A DNA stretch of 64,000 nucleotides, taken from assembly GCA_914767715.1 (NCBI GenBank), contig OU612067.1, positions 25,766,162 to 25,830,161 of the forward strand. Direction: 5' to 3'. The stretch comes from Membranipora membranacea (Eukaryota; Bryozoa; Gymnolaemata; Cheilostomatida; Membraniporidae). The position numbers were made by a program, and so were the translations under genes. The notes below the pieces were generated by a model. That model had not been told where the DNA came from. It made no database searches and was given only the letters and a program-made list of their open reading frames with translations. Below, piece after piece: positions 47,895 to 61,550 of this stretch. Within the stretch, counting starts at the first letter, position 1; each line of letters begins with the position of its first letter.

Positions 47895-48101
47895 ATGTCA
47901 GCACAGGCAGCCTTAGAAGAAGTTATCCTACTACATAACGGAGAAGCTTCTTCTACACAACATGATGTAACATCACATAACAATGATACTGATACAGTCA
48001 ACACAGCGGCACACCGACAGCCTTACAGTATATATGATACTGCTGGGATACTTATAGCTATTACGGCTCTATGTTTATCACATCATATTAAACTATGGTA
48101 G
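47895..48101 (+). CDS. Possible small tail-anchored protein, unrecognised
   Basis: A 68-codon ATG-to-stop frame on the opposite strand within an ANKLE1 intron. It has a polar, threonine/asparagine-rich N-terminus and a hydrophobic C-terminal stretch (AGILIAITALCLSHHIKLW), as in tail-anchored proteins. No homologue is recognised and no splice context is seen, so chance is a real alternative. Confidence 0.25.
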   Translation: MSAQAALEEVILLHNGEASSTQHDVTSHNNDTDTVNTAAHRQPYSIYDTAGILIAITALCLSHHIKLW

Positions 48102-48680
48102 ACTCAGAGACTAGACAGAGACTGGTTGGATACTAGCCAGATACTATATATATATCTATTTTGTCTGGAAGAGCTATGACAATGCCATGCATGGAGAATT
48201 GTGGACTAAACTGTCAGTGACTACATCTCTGTCGCTTACGGTCATTAGCTCTTGGTGCTCTAGATTGCAGTGCTTTTCTAATTGGCACCTAAGTGAGATC
48301 ATAACCCCTTCTATCTATGAAGTTGGAACCATTTAGTTTACATCAACCATTGCATATTGCTGATGGCAACTTAGTAACAAGATCTCATAAGACATTGTTG
48401 GCATCACTAGAAATCATTAGATGTTTTTTTCATAATGACAGCGTTTCATACTATTCAGTGCTGCGTAATACTGTTTCCTTCCGATCTTTTACACTCAAAA
48501 AATATAACCGGCGTTTTTCAGTACGGTTCTCCAGTTAGCTATGAATATCTTCTGACACAGAAATTCCATTTAGAAGTCGGAAGAGACACATATATATATA
48601 TTAACTCTAATTCCATATCGCCATGTAAGGCCAATAACCCTAACACGTACGCTGTGTTTCATAGGGTGGCAATGGTGGAT

Positions 48681-48916
48681 TGGAATGTGCTGTGGGATGA
48701 GAGAACACGACTCCGAGTAGTGAATAGCGGGCTATCTAATTAGCGCCATCGACCCATTCTTTTTTGGGGATGGTGAGATGGCGTAATCGGTTAGCACGCT
48801 TGCTATTCACTGACAGGCGATTAGTGCCGCAGGAGTTGTGGGTTCGAGTCCCACTGGGGGAGCTTTCATTGATGATTGTTCCAGCCCCCAGCATCCTCGG
48901 TTGTATACCTCTCCTA
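48681..48916 (+). mobile_element. tRNA-derived SINE (family 2), copy 2
   Basis: A 95-bp leader (TGGAATGTGCTGTGGGATGA...) is followed by a tRNA-like unit with A box (TGGCGTAATCGGTTAGCACG) and B box (GGTTCGAGTCC), then the shared 3' part ending near TTGTATACCTCTC. It is nearly the mirror image of the copy at 54635-54866. It lies in an ANKLE1 intron. Confidence 0.75.
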
Positions 48917-48964
48917 CCATAACAAGATGATATACAGGAACACAAACAAATAATACAGGCCATG

Positions 48965-49090
48965 ATAGTAAGGTGCTGTTCTATATTACAAGGCATGATG
49001 GTAAGGTGCTGTTCTATATTACAAGGCATGATGGTAAGGTGCTGTTATATATTACAAGGCATGATGGTAAGGTGCTGCCTTATAATACAA
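48965..49090. repeat. 33-bp tandem repeat, ~4 units
   Basis: Units of AAGGTGCTGTTCTATATTAC plus ACAAGGCATGATGGT. Both strands are open through it. It ends about 45 bp before the 49135-49298 ANKLE1 exon border and is intronic. Confidence 0.85.
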
Positions 49091-49656
49091 GTAATGAGGG
49101 TGGGATACCGCTGTATACTATAAACCAGTCATACCTGAGTAGTGTGTTAGCAGCCGGCTGTGTAGATCTTAGACTAGCACATGTATGGAATGATTCATCA
49201 CTATCACTGCTGTGACGAGGACCAGCAGATTTCTTATTCACTGATGATGTCATGTTGCTCTCAATTCCCGAGTCTTTACTAACGCTCTGTCTAGCAGCCT
49301 AAAATCAATCATCAAGTAAAAAAATATGTGAGGAAAATCAACTCTACAACTAAGAAATCTCAAACAGCGGCTTTACCTTACCACTGAATTTCTTCCTGAC
49401 TATACAAGTGCATTTTTTGGTATGATGAAGCACATAGCTATTTGAAGAGGGTGGTAGTTATCAAGATAACCCTCTTTCAGCTGGTTTTTCCTATGCGGTA
49501 TGGATTAAAAGTACCAAACTGGAGAGAGGACAACTCCGAATTGAGGCATAAATCAGAGCTCAGATACCTGTATATTACCAGTCAAAACCAGTATTACGAT
49601 TATCGAGTTAGCCTGACAACTGTAAATGAAATGAAAGGTATCTGATAAGTCATTAC

Positions 49657-50204
49657 CTCATCTTTCTTGGTGGGATCTCCACCGTTGCGCAGTAAAAGCT
49701 GTTAAACTTTGGCATTCCCTCTAATTACAGCTACATGTGTGGGTGTTAGCTTTTCTTCATCCCTGTAAAATATCAACTAATCACTGACATACAGACATAT
49801 CTCATTGTACCAAAACATTCACTAAATAAAGCATTATCTGACATAACCTAAAGAGATGAGGGAGGCAACGTATTAGAGCTCAATTTGCCTTTGATTGACT
49901 CTCTATTGGGCTCTTTGGAATTGGACACCATCAAATTTGACAGGCCCTAGCATGGAGTTATTATATAATAACTCTTTAGGCTCTAGTCACTCAAATTGGT
50001 ACATTAGCTTAGGCCCCAGGCCTACTCATTTATACAAGGTAATTTAATACTCACTCAACATTAGGATCGCCTCCATCCTGCAGTAAAACTTTGGTGAGCT
50101 TGAGAGCATTACTTATGTGCATACTGACTACGATATGCATAGCAGAGGCTCCATCTTCTAGACTGTTAGGTGATGCTCCGCTTACACATATCGTCTCCAC
50201 TAAC
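49657..50204 (-). pseudogene. ANKLE1: ANKLE1 ankyrin-repeat exons
   Basis: Exon 50055-50204 encodes GASPNSLEDGASAMHIV and LLQDGGDPN. Exon 49657-49762 encodes LTPTHVAVIRGNAKV, then TAA, then QLLLRNGGDPTKKDE. Both are typical helices of ankyrin repeats. The stop falls where a variable helix residue sits before QLLL, so one base change would restore or have caused it. Confidence 0.85.
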
Positions 50205-52835
<2,631 letters not shown>

Positions 52836-54634
52836 CTTGATAAGTTTGACGCTTCTAACTCCGCTGATCTGATTAAAGCCTATGTCTACCTTAACATCAG
52901 TCTCCTTATCGATGACCTTGATTATCGGCACCTAGAGAAACATCAGTAACAACATGAGGAAGACAAGAAGAAAACATCAGAGACAACTGAACACCAGAAT
53001 ACCGCCAGTAGCATACAGAGGCCTTACATAAAACAGCTGTTATTCTTATAGAAGTTGACTGTCCCAAGTGTTTGTTGTTTTCAGAGAAACAGAAACCAGC
53101 ATTCATAGATGAGCATTATTGACATCATAAATCAGTTTGTGAGCTGTGAGACTAATTTATGGGCATTTTCAAAAATAAAAAATAAATATGTAATGTAACT
53201 ATGCATCATTCATTAGAAATCAACACAGATTAGTTTCAGTAATCTTGTGGGATTTGCATCCCGCCACCGTTTGAGCACTTAAACTAGTGCCAATGATGAC
53301 ATACATCAACATATTGCGCATACTTTCGATAATCCAAATGTATTGTGAGTAAACACATTCATCAGTAATTCTGTTTGTCAGGTAGAGAGTTTTACTGATG
53401 GACACCAATCATAGAGATAGATACAACTTTGAAGCTCAGTTGTTTGATCAATGCATACGATTAATGAAAGAATAGTTGCTGCTCTAGTGTCAATATTATG
53501 GGGGGAGACAAATCTAGTTTCTTTTATCTATGTCTATGTCGCTCATCAAACGCACTTGGTCACTTTTATATCTTACCGAAGCTTTGTCTAACACCTTGAT
53601 AGTACTCTTCTTAGCGATTCCACATTTGACGAGTTCGTCCTCCAGAGTCCACAGAGGAAGGTTTGGCTATTTACCAAATACCATCAAATCTATGTCACTA
53701 CAAAATAAACAGTAACATGATTTGGCCATTCCTATATCATCAACAAGACAAATCATGACCTAGTCCTATGTGTATATCCCACAGGCGTTTAGCATACCAT
53801 ACTGACTCTCGTGATCTGACTGGGCATGTAGATCACTGATAAACTAGGATATCATTACCACAAAGACAATGTCGTAAGGCTAAGTATGTATCATGCGTGA
53901 AATGAATTTGCGCATGTGCAAGAACAATGAGTTTAGTTTGGGTTCTAATTGCAATTTTGGTCTAGGGAGATAGGACACCCCCTGCATGAATTGCCAGTCA
54001 ACTTTAGCTAATAGTGACAATAGAAGATAACTCTTTCTGACAAGTCCGCACGCATTTGTGAGTGTGCCACCAGAGCAGGTAGCCAATCAGATGGCTTCGG
54101 AATTCCGAGGCCCAATTTTGCAGAGATCAGCTCATGCCCAGAGCTGAGCATGCGCAGAATGTTAGTATACTAGTATATTGAAGTGTGACCGCTGTTGAAG
54201 ACCTGTTAAACAATCAGGGATTTTGGTGAGTGTTAACTGTATGATCCAAGTCCCTAGTACGATGATCAAGGGCCAACTCTGCATATGGTATCGATAGTTT
54301 GATTAGACTTTCCTCCGTAGCTTACCAGGTAGAGAAAACAATCGTGAGCTCATGTTCACATAACTTAAAATCATACATACAGAGCAATGATTTATCTACA
54401 CGTGAATCAGTAAGTTACCTTGTGGGTAGATAAAGATCAGTCTCAAAGCTTCCAAAAACTTCAACCTGTAAATAAAACCAGGGGAGATAACAATATTGAT
54501 GTGCAGTTACATACTGTGAAGATCAATTACTTTTAGCCAGACTATAACTGCATTAACATTGAAAACTTTTCACTTTTATTGTCACTCTTCTATATGAGAC
54601 TAGTAAGACAAGATATTCACTTTCTCCGGCAAGA

Positions 54635-54866
54635 GAGGTATACACCAGAGGGTGCTGGGGGCTGGAACAATCAACAATGAAAGCTCCCCCAGTGGGACTC
54701 GAACCCACAACTCCTGCGGCACTAATCACCTGGCAGTGAATAGCAAGCGCGCTAACCGATTGCGCCATCTCACCATCCCCAAAAAAGAATGGGTCGATGG
54801 CGCTAATTAGATAGCCCGCTATTCACTACTCGGAGTTGTGTTCTCTCATCCCACAGCACATTCCAC
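54635..54866 (-). mobile_element. tRNA-derived SINE (family 2), copy 3
   Basis: It is complete on the minus strand, with the same leader, A box, B box (GGTTCGAGTCCC) and 3' part as the copy at 48681. It lies in the intron between the first two visible TENT4 exons. Confidence 0.75.
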
Positions 54867-55590
54867 TTGTCATAGCTCAGCATTTTGGCAGTGACGTAAC
54901 AAGGTTGTATAACATTTCCAATTATCTAGAGGAAACAAAAGGCAACCAAGGAAGATCTTTGTCCCATACAACAATTGTTCTACTGAATGAACTAGTAAAG
55001 GCCCCAAATAAAAATAACTGATAGGATGATATAACATAATTAACAATGAAATCAAAATTGAAGGACACACAGTTTATCCTATCTCATAATTGGAGCAGCC
55101 ATGTATGATAGATATCCAGGGCTGACTAGGCTTATTTACAACTCAATCATATCAAATTATTTCTAGAAGAGTACAGTAGTTTCTGTTCAGTCTAATTATT
55201 AGTATTGTACCATGTTATGTAAACTATGCCTTTAAAGTTCATTACTGGATAAGTACCAGTCATTGGCAAGGATGATTCACCTTCTATCTATATTCTATCA
55301 GCAGCCCAGAACTCTTAATCTTCATATAAAAGTTATGACCTAATTAGGCGTAAAACAATGTTTGAGCTACCAGGATTTAATTATAAACTTTGCAATTAGG
55401 TCAATGGTTAATAGCAAATAATATACTGGTTGCTCAATTGCCTGTATGGCAATAATTTACAGTGTAGGAATGAGATGTACTAATTTTGCCGACCACGCGT
55501 AACCTCTGCTGCGTCTAGCTATATTAATGATTTAAAGAGGATTTTTGGAATGTGGAATGAATTAATAGTTCCACATAGGCCGTGAAACTA

Positions 55591-55896
<306 letters not shown>

Positions 55897-55940
55897 CTAG
55901 TCGATTCGACCGGCTTTATGAAGTTATGAGCCATTATGGC

Positions 55941-56266
55941 TGAGGTAGTTTTGAGGCTATGCATAATATAGCAAGCCCAGTAACACTCATTATTGAGGGG
56001 ACAACTCTTGCAAAACCAATATAAAGCTGTCTGCTCATATAATGGATGTATCATGCCTACTAATTTTGAATATTCTAAATATAGAATATTCAAACAGAGT
56101 AATTCTGATGTGAAAAGGGTTATCTACCCTGATTTAAACTTGAACATATTATACCAATATTATGTTGACGGCTTCAACTTATATATATTTATCGCAGAAT
56201 CAATCTCACAGACATCATAAATATATATTCTATACACATTTAATCTTGGCAATTATCGACATGGAA
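55941..56266 (+). mobile_element. Probable 5' LTR segment of the gypsy element
   Basis: About 326 bp starting TGAGGTAG match 63676-64000 closely in the same orientation, one copy on each side of the gag-pol region. The similarity begins at a TG, as LTRs do. It contains an AATATAAAG TATA-like site and a small palindrome around CTAAATATAG. The true right end of the LTR cannot be set because the other copy runs off the window. A duplicated unrelated repeat is the alternative. Confidence 0.5.
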
Positions 56267-56487
56267 CTCAATATTAAGACAGCTGCACCGTCTTACAGTA
56301 TTATCACAGACAGTCTACTGCATTTCCAATATTAGTCAATACACCTCATATAGCTAAGGCTACACAGATAAGGTTCCGGGTGCGTCCTGCTTAACCTGCT
56401 CAGAGGGCAAGGTCAGGGTACATCCAGCTTCGCAACGTATATCAGATGTAAATGCACCCGCTACAAGCTCCGCCTGTAAGCTACTCG

Positions 56488-56640
56488 CCACCAGTACGAC
56501 CGTCAGTACACAGCTCTGCTAGGTTGGCTTTGCCACCAGTACAACCCTCAGTAAACAGCTCTGCTAGGTTGGCTTTGCCACCAGTACGATCCTCAGTAAA
56601 CAGGTCTGCTAGGTTGGCTTGGCCACCAGCCCGACCCTCT
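56488..56640. repeat. 45-bp minisatellite in gypsy leader
   Basis: Three and a half units of 45 bp containing CCACCAGTAC and CTGCTAGGTTGGCTTTG. Being a multiple of three it gives a 15-residue repeating open frame (SARLALPPV), probably not translated. It lies between the presumed 5' LTR and gag. Confidence 0.85.
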
Positions 56641-56902
56641 CTAGGCTGAAGTTATCTATCCAGGAGTTATCCTCTCTCGGCTCATTCATGGTGAGTTTGT
56701 TTCGCTAGCTACAGTTAGCCTGAAAACCAAACCCTAGCCAGGTAACGGCCAGGTGTTCCACCCTTTTGATATTTCCCGTACCACAGCCTTTGGCGTCCTC
56801 GGGTGGGCATAATTACAAAGGTACGGAGGTTATCGTTGGTGCGGACTCGACGATACCCGCCCTCAGCCAGGTCGCTTTTTCGAACAATCCATTACCGTCA
56901 GT

Positions 56903-57885
56903 TTGACGGACCTGTCAGCCAATTTATCAGCTTCCATTGAGTGGAATCATGGCGAGATGATGGCGGCCATGGAAAGAAATAAGGCGCATACAAAAGAAAT
57001 ACAGGAATACATGGATAGACGGATGACTGACCTGTCATCCATAGTATATGGGTTAGCTAGTGCTGACCATCAGCATCAGTCGTCGCCTATCCATAGAGAG
57101 CCTGACACCGTTTATCAGACTCTTGCACCTAGTTCTGCGAGTCCGCGTCCTGTGCCTGCTCCTAGGAGACGGCCATGTGAAATTCCAGTTGTTGACCTGC
57201 CAAGAAGAGCCAGAGCTTTTAAACCACTTGGCAACTTGCCTAAGTTTGATGGTTCTGGTGATCTCACCGCATTCAAACTGTTGTATGCTGAATGTGTAGA
57301 GCTAAACGGCTGGGAGGATGAGAAGAGCATCACTCTATGGATTAAACAGTGCCTAACTGGTGCTGCTAAAGAGTGTATCCTCTATGAGCAGGTCTCAGAT
57401 TCCAGGACAGTATTTGAAAAATTAGAGAACAGATATGGTAACCATTTATTGGTGCAAAAATATACAGTGTTGCTAGATAGCCGGAAAAAGGGGCAGCATG
57501 AGTCCATCTCCGACCTAGCCAATGACATAAGGAAGATGGTAGAAGTTGTCTATCATGACTGTGACAAATTTACAAGGGAGAAAATTACCATCAGTAATTT
57601 CATTCGCTCCTTGCCCAGTGTACATATCAAGTACGAGCTGAATCGGGAGTGCCCGAAAACTCTTGAGGAGGCCGTACAGAGAGCTGCCATCCATGATGTA
57701 TGGTACGGTTATGACTCGCCCTTCGGGCGTAATCAGAGTCAAATATCTCAGTCTCCTAGATCCTCACTAGTTGTGGCACTGTCTACAATATAGCAAAAGA
57801 AAGTATCACCTCCTATCCCAACCGCTGGTACTCAACCAAGAATAACACGACCGTGTAAACACTGTGGTGCGGCTCATATGCCATA
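56903..57885 (+). pseudogene. Ty3/gypsy gag, interrupted
   Basis: From ATG at 56903 the frame encodes 296 codons to TAG at about 57791, then stays open to the LINE insertion near 57886. The N-terminus is helical and charged (coiled-coil-like). The middle has the capsid-like FDGSGDLTAFKLLYAECVEL and WIKQCLTGAAKECI. After the TAG follow QKKVSPPIP and the first zinc-knuckle half (CKHCGAAH). Gag packages the element RNA. The stop may be a decayed glutamine or a read-through stop; given the many other breaks, decay is more likely. Confidence 0.82.
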
Positions 57886-58608
57886 TGCCAAAAAAATACA
57901 TGACAGTAGAAAACTCATTGAAGACTTACAAATCACTGATCAGACCTATAGTAGAATACTGCTCATCATTGTACCTTGATGGTTTAGCCAAAAATTCAGA
58001 TACATTAGAGAAAGTACAAAATAAAGCAATCAGAATCATAACTTCAGCCCCCAAACAATTTTCTGTCACATCTGGCCGCTTGCTCCTAAATTTACATACT
58101 CTCCGAAGTAGAAGGAATTTTCTTTTTCACAATTTTGTCAAATCGAGGGTCCATAAAGGTCGTGCATCCAAGCACATACTTCATCTCGTTAGCAAATCAA
58201 ACAGACATACACGATCACTTCGAAGCAACTGTGCAATAATTAAACCCTCATTTAGATCAAACCTAGGCAAATCAGCCTTTTTAAATATTTTTCATACATT
58301 TGTAACTAAATCAACCAAGCCTCATGAATCATTATCATTTAATCCTACCTAATGTTGTTAACTTGTATTTTTGTTTGCCACTCTTTGTTTCTTCTTTTCT
58401 TTTTTCATCTTATTCATGCAATTTATGATACCATGCTTTCATTATCCTACACACTATATAGTATGTAACACCCTACCACTTATATCTTTTTATTCAAGTC
58501 ATTTTTTGTATCTATGTTAATGTGTATGAGGTCAACAAGTTATTTTTAATTTGCTTTAATTATAAACTTTTAGAAAACCTCAATAAATAAATAAATAAAT
58601 AAATAAAT
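57886..58608 (+). mobile_element. 5'-truncated LINE inserted in gag
   Basis: The insertion starts in the gag zinc-knuckle region and ends in an (AATA)n tail at 58581-58608. It encodes about 150 residues of a non-LTR retrotransposon ORF2 C-terminus (TYKSLIRPIVEYCSSLYLD, LEKVQNKAIRIIT, LLLNLHTLRSRRNF) up to a stop at 58350, followed by a 3' UTR. Gag coding resumes right after the tail with a second zinc knuckle. It is CR1/L2/Jockey-like by motifs. Confidence 0.85.
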
Positions 58609-58611
58609 GTG

Positions 58612-58715
58612 TGTCAGCCTTGTCGACACTGTGGAGGCCTCCACTTTGATAACAAGTGTGAGCGCCAGGGAAACGGGTTGCCCATTCCCGGACAATCAAT
58701 CAGGCAGTAATAGGG
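58612..58715 (+). pseudogene. Gypsy zinc knuckle, after the LINE
   Basis: The frame encodes CQPCRHCGGLHFDNKCERQ, a C-x2-C-x4-H-x4-C knuckle, followed within 20 codons by two stops. It is the second nucleic-acid-binding knuckle of gag, or the same one split from the pre-insertion part. Confidence 0.7.
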
Positions 58716-58744
58716 AATGGGACTCAGAAACATAAACTGTCTGA

Positions 58745-59480
58745 AAAGCCAGCCAAGGAATTATTGTATCAACATGGCTATGGTGTGACAAAAACTGATA
58801 TGTTTGAGGTCGCCTCACTGAAACCTGCTAACATTGTTAGAAGAGTTATACAGGTACTCACCTTGCCATATAGTGGACCAGCAAAGGTCACACAGTTCTG
58901 TATTCCTAGTATACATGATACTTCAAAGACTCGCTTAGTTGATCATGGTCTTGGTACTTCAGTATCTCAGCAGTGAGCTCAGTCTAAAAAGGTAAACATT
59001 GAACCGGCCATTGCTATGGTTAGTGAGATGGGATCTAAGCTAGCAGAATTAGAATTGGAGTCTAGCAACACAGGTCCATCTCAAGGTTATGTTATACCAG
59101 ATAAGAGTGAATTACTTTCCGCAGAGTTATTGTATCAAAAAGGCTACGAAGTGACAAAAACTGATATCTTTGAGGTCACCTCATTGAAACCTACTAATAT
59201 TGTTAAAAGAGTAATACAGGTACTCACTTTGCCTTATAGTGGTCCTGCAAAGGTCACCAGGTTTCATGTACCCAGTAGGAACGACTCTTCAAGTAGTCGA
59301 TTAGTGGATCCTGATAACCCAGTAGTTCAGCAGTACGCTCCGTCTGACAAAGTAAACATTGAACCGGCCATTGCTATGGTTAGTGAGATGGGATCTAAGC
59401 TAGCAGAATTTGAATTGGAGTCTAGCAACACAGGTCCATCTCCAGGTTATGTTATACCAGATATGATTGATTTACATGCA
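58745..59480 (+). repeat. 360-bp in-frame tandem duplication in gypsy polyprotein
   Basis: The segment with VTKTDMFEVASLKP and the VNIEPAIAMVSEMGSKLAE stretch occurs twice, 360 bp apart (for example TAAACATTGAACCGGCC at about 58993 and 59353). Part of the second half is identical at the DNA level, so the duplication is recent or has been homogenised. The first copy carries a TGA (about 58974). Confidence 0.85.
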
Positions 59481-59948
59481 TCAGGTTTAACTCTTGAAAA
59501 AGAGGAGACAACTCTACACTTATTATTAGAAGTATTACCATATCAGCAATCAGATCCTTCTGATGATCAATTAATCGATGTAAGCAGAATACGTCGATCA
59601 GATTTATACTCACCTTATGTACCGGTTGAGGTAAATGGGTACAAAACTGTGTTTTTGCTTGACACGGGTGCTACCACCTCCATATTGAGTAAAGTACATG
59701 CTATCAAGCTAGGTATCCTAGATGGTCAGTGTGAACCTGGAAATCCGAAGGGTAAAACTGCAACTGGCAGTCCTATATCTCGTTATGGCCAGCATGAGGT
59801 GAATGTCAAGTTGGGCAGTGAAAACTTGGTAGGACTTATGGAGGTGGCTGACATTACTGAAAATGGTTTCATTGGCATGGATTTTCTGGTGGCATCCGGA
59901 TGTGTACTGGACCTTAATGAAATCAACCTCAGCAATCTATACCTCTAG
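59016..59948 (+). pseudogene. Gypsy protease region
   Basis: A 310-codon open frame. Near its C-terminal half, VPVEVNGYKTVFLLDTGATT gives the DTG(A) active site of retroviral-type aspartic proteases, followed by FIGMDFLVASGCVLD, the second conserved block. The enzyme cuts the polyprotein. The N-terminal part is the duplicated linker. The following frame overlaps its stop. Confidence 0.85.
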
Positions 59949-61550
59949 TGAACAGTAGTGGTAACAGGCTAGCGTGTGCATGCTACTCAACTCGGTCAGT
60001 GACCATTGAGGTCTACTCAGAAAGAGTTATACCTATGTATGCTCACACCACCATAGAAGGCGGAGGACTCATAGAGCCAAACTTCAGGGTAGTCGATTCG
60101 TACACTCTAATTGCATCAAGATGCTACGTGAATCAGTGTTTGGTACTCAGAGTTGCCAACGTAACCGCAGAAGCCATCCACATGGCCCAAGACACACCAA
60201 TAGCTTTCCTCGCTGATGGAAACATTATTGACATACATGAACCTGAGGTACTAGACTGGAATGGCACAACCATCCAGAATTGTGATGTCACAATTGACTC
60301 AGAACCAGTCTTACCAGACCATGTCAAAACCCCTATTCGACACCTTACCTGAATATATCTCAGTTGACAGTAAGTCAAAGATGAGACAACTCCTCGTCAA
60401 ATATCAGGATGTGTTTTCTAAGGATGCATATGACATGGGTTATTGTGATCTGGTTCCCGATGAAATCACGCTCAAACCTGGCACCCAACCAATCAGGCTT
60501 CTTCCATATAGAGTAGGATATCATGCTATCCTAGAAATAGAAAAGCATGTAGATGAACTATTGAAAAAGGGCATCATTGAACGTACCTACAGTTTCACCA
60601 TATAGCGCTCCTGTTTGACTGATAGCTAAGAAAGATAGACCCAGTCGGTTTGTCCAGGACTACCGCAAGCTAAATAAAGCAACTTATATTCCATCACAAC
60701 CCCTACCACGTATTGATGACTGACTTGAGGCACTGAGAGGTCAACTATTTTCAGCACATTTGACCTTTTATCGGGTTATTGGCAGTGCTCGCTAAGCCCT
60801 GACGCTAAGGAAATGGTAGCTTTTTGCACCAAAAGCGGAGTCTATACATGGCGTGTACTCGGTATGGGATTGTGTGGTGCTCCAGCCACCTTCGAAAGGT
60901 TGATGGAGAAAGTGTTACAAGGATTGCAATGGCAATCACTACTAGTGTATCTCGACGACATAATTGTCTTCAGTTCAGATGAAGAAACACATCTGACCAG
61001 GTTGGATACCATGTTGGAGCGGCTGCAAAAAGCCAATCTAAAAATCAAAGTGTCTAAGACACATTTACTCAAACAGGAAGTTGAGTTTTTGGGCCATATT
61101 TTTAATCAGGATGGCATTCATACAGACCCAGCCAAAGTAAAGGCAATTCAGGAAGTGTCCACTCCTACCTGCATAAAAGAGCTGAGAAGTTTCCTTGGTC
61201 TCACAGGGTATTACAGGAAGTTTGTGGAGAGGTTTGCAGAGATTGCTGTCCCTCTGTTCGACCTGTTGAAAAAGAAAAACCAGTCAAGGAAACTTGCATG
61301 GAATGAGGAATGCCAAAATGCATTCCAGACATTAAAGGACAGTTTAGCGAGTTTCACATCTCTGTCATTCCCAGACTGGACAATACCTTTCATTTTGGAC
61401 ACTGACTGTAGTGGTGAAGCTATGGGAGCTGTACTGGCTCAGATTGATAAGGTTGGGGATGAAAAACCCATTGCATTCTTTAGTAAAAGACTCTGCCGTA
61501 AGACATTTCCATACATACCTGTATGGGTCAGAATTTGTATGTCGAGTTGA
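59948..61550 (+). pseudogene. Gypsy reverse transcriptase, broken, and start of RNase H
   Basis: The pieces in order are: a linker (59948-60352); after a frame change, the RT start VDELLKKGIIE; a region with TGA stops at 60615-60725 that still shows AKKDRPSRF and DYRKLNK; then from 60813 a 245-codon frame with the fingers/palm part (LCGAPATFERLM), the catalytic YLDD box (LLVYLDDIIVFSSDEETHL), the FLGH and FLGLTGYYRKF motifs, and the RNase H start (LDTDCSGEAMGAVLAQ). At least two frameshifts and several stops make it inactive. Motifs and domain order are Ty3/gypsy. Confidence 0.88.

Larger units (their letters stand above)
42408..50204 (-). pseudogene. ANKLE1: ANKLE1-like ankyrin/LEM/GIY-YIG endonuclease, one in-frame stop
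   Basis: Nine minus-strand exons with AG/GT borders and consistent phases: 50055-50204, 49657-49762, 49135-49298, 46288-46497, 45840-46015, 45125-45322, 44420-44526, 43557-43695 and 42408-42601 (TGA stop). The order is ankyrin repeats, linker, LEM domain (LSDVELHTEQLG ... PITSATRRVYQLRLL), SFTYLLLDPR, the GIY-YIG core FYIGKGKKTRPYQH, VEAYTREACMVDAI, and a conserved C-terminus. In animals ANKLE1 is a DNA endonuclease that cuts branched or bridging DNA at the end of mitosis. Exon 2 has TAA at 49702-49704 inside the second ankyrin repeat. No other break is seen; a recent null, an allele or a sequence error are all possible. The first exon with the ATG is not certain (candidate ATG at 50861-50863 with a phase-2 donor). 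Confidence 0.9.

Noticed and set aside
48736-49215. Frames made of 11-residue repeats (LFYITRHDGKV)
   Set aside because: They come from a 33-bp tandem repeat beside an intron border, with no gene context.
56452-56649. A proline-rich repeat protein (SARLALPPV units)
   Set aside because: It is the 45-bp minisatellite in the leader of the gypsy element and lies before gag.
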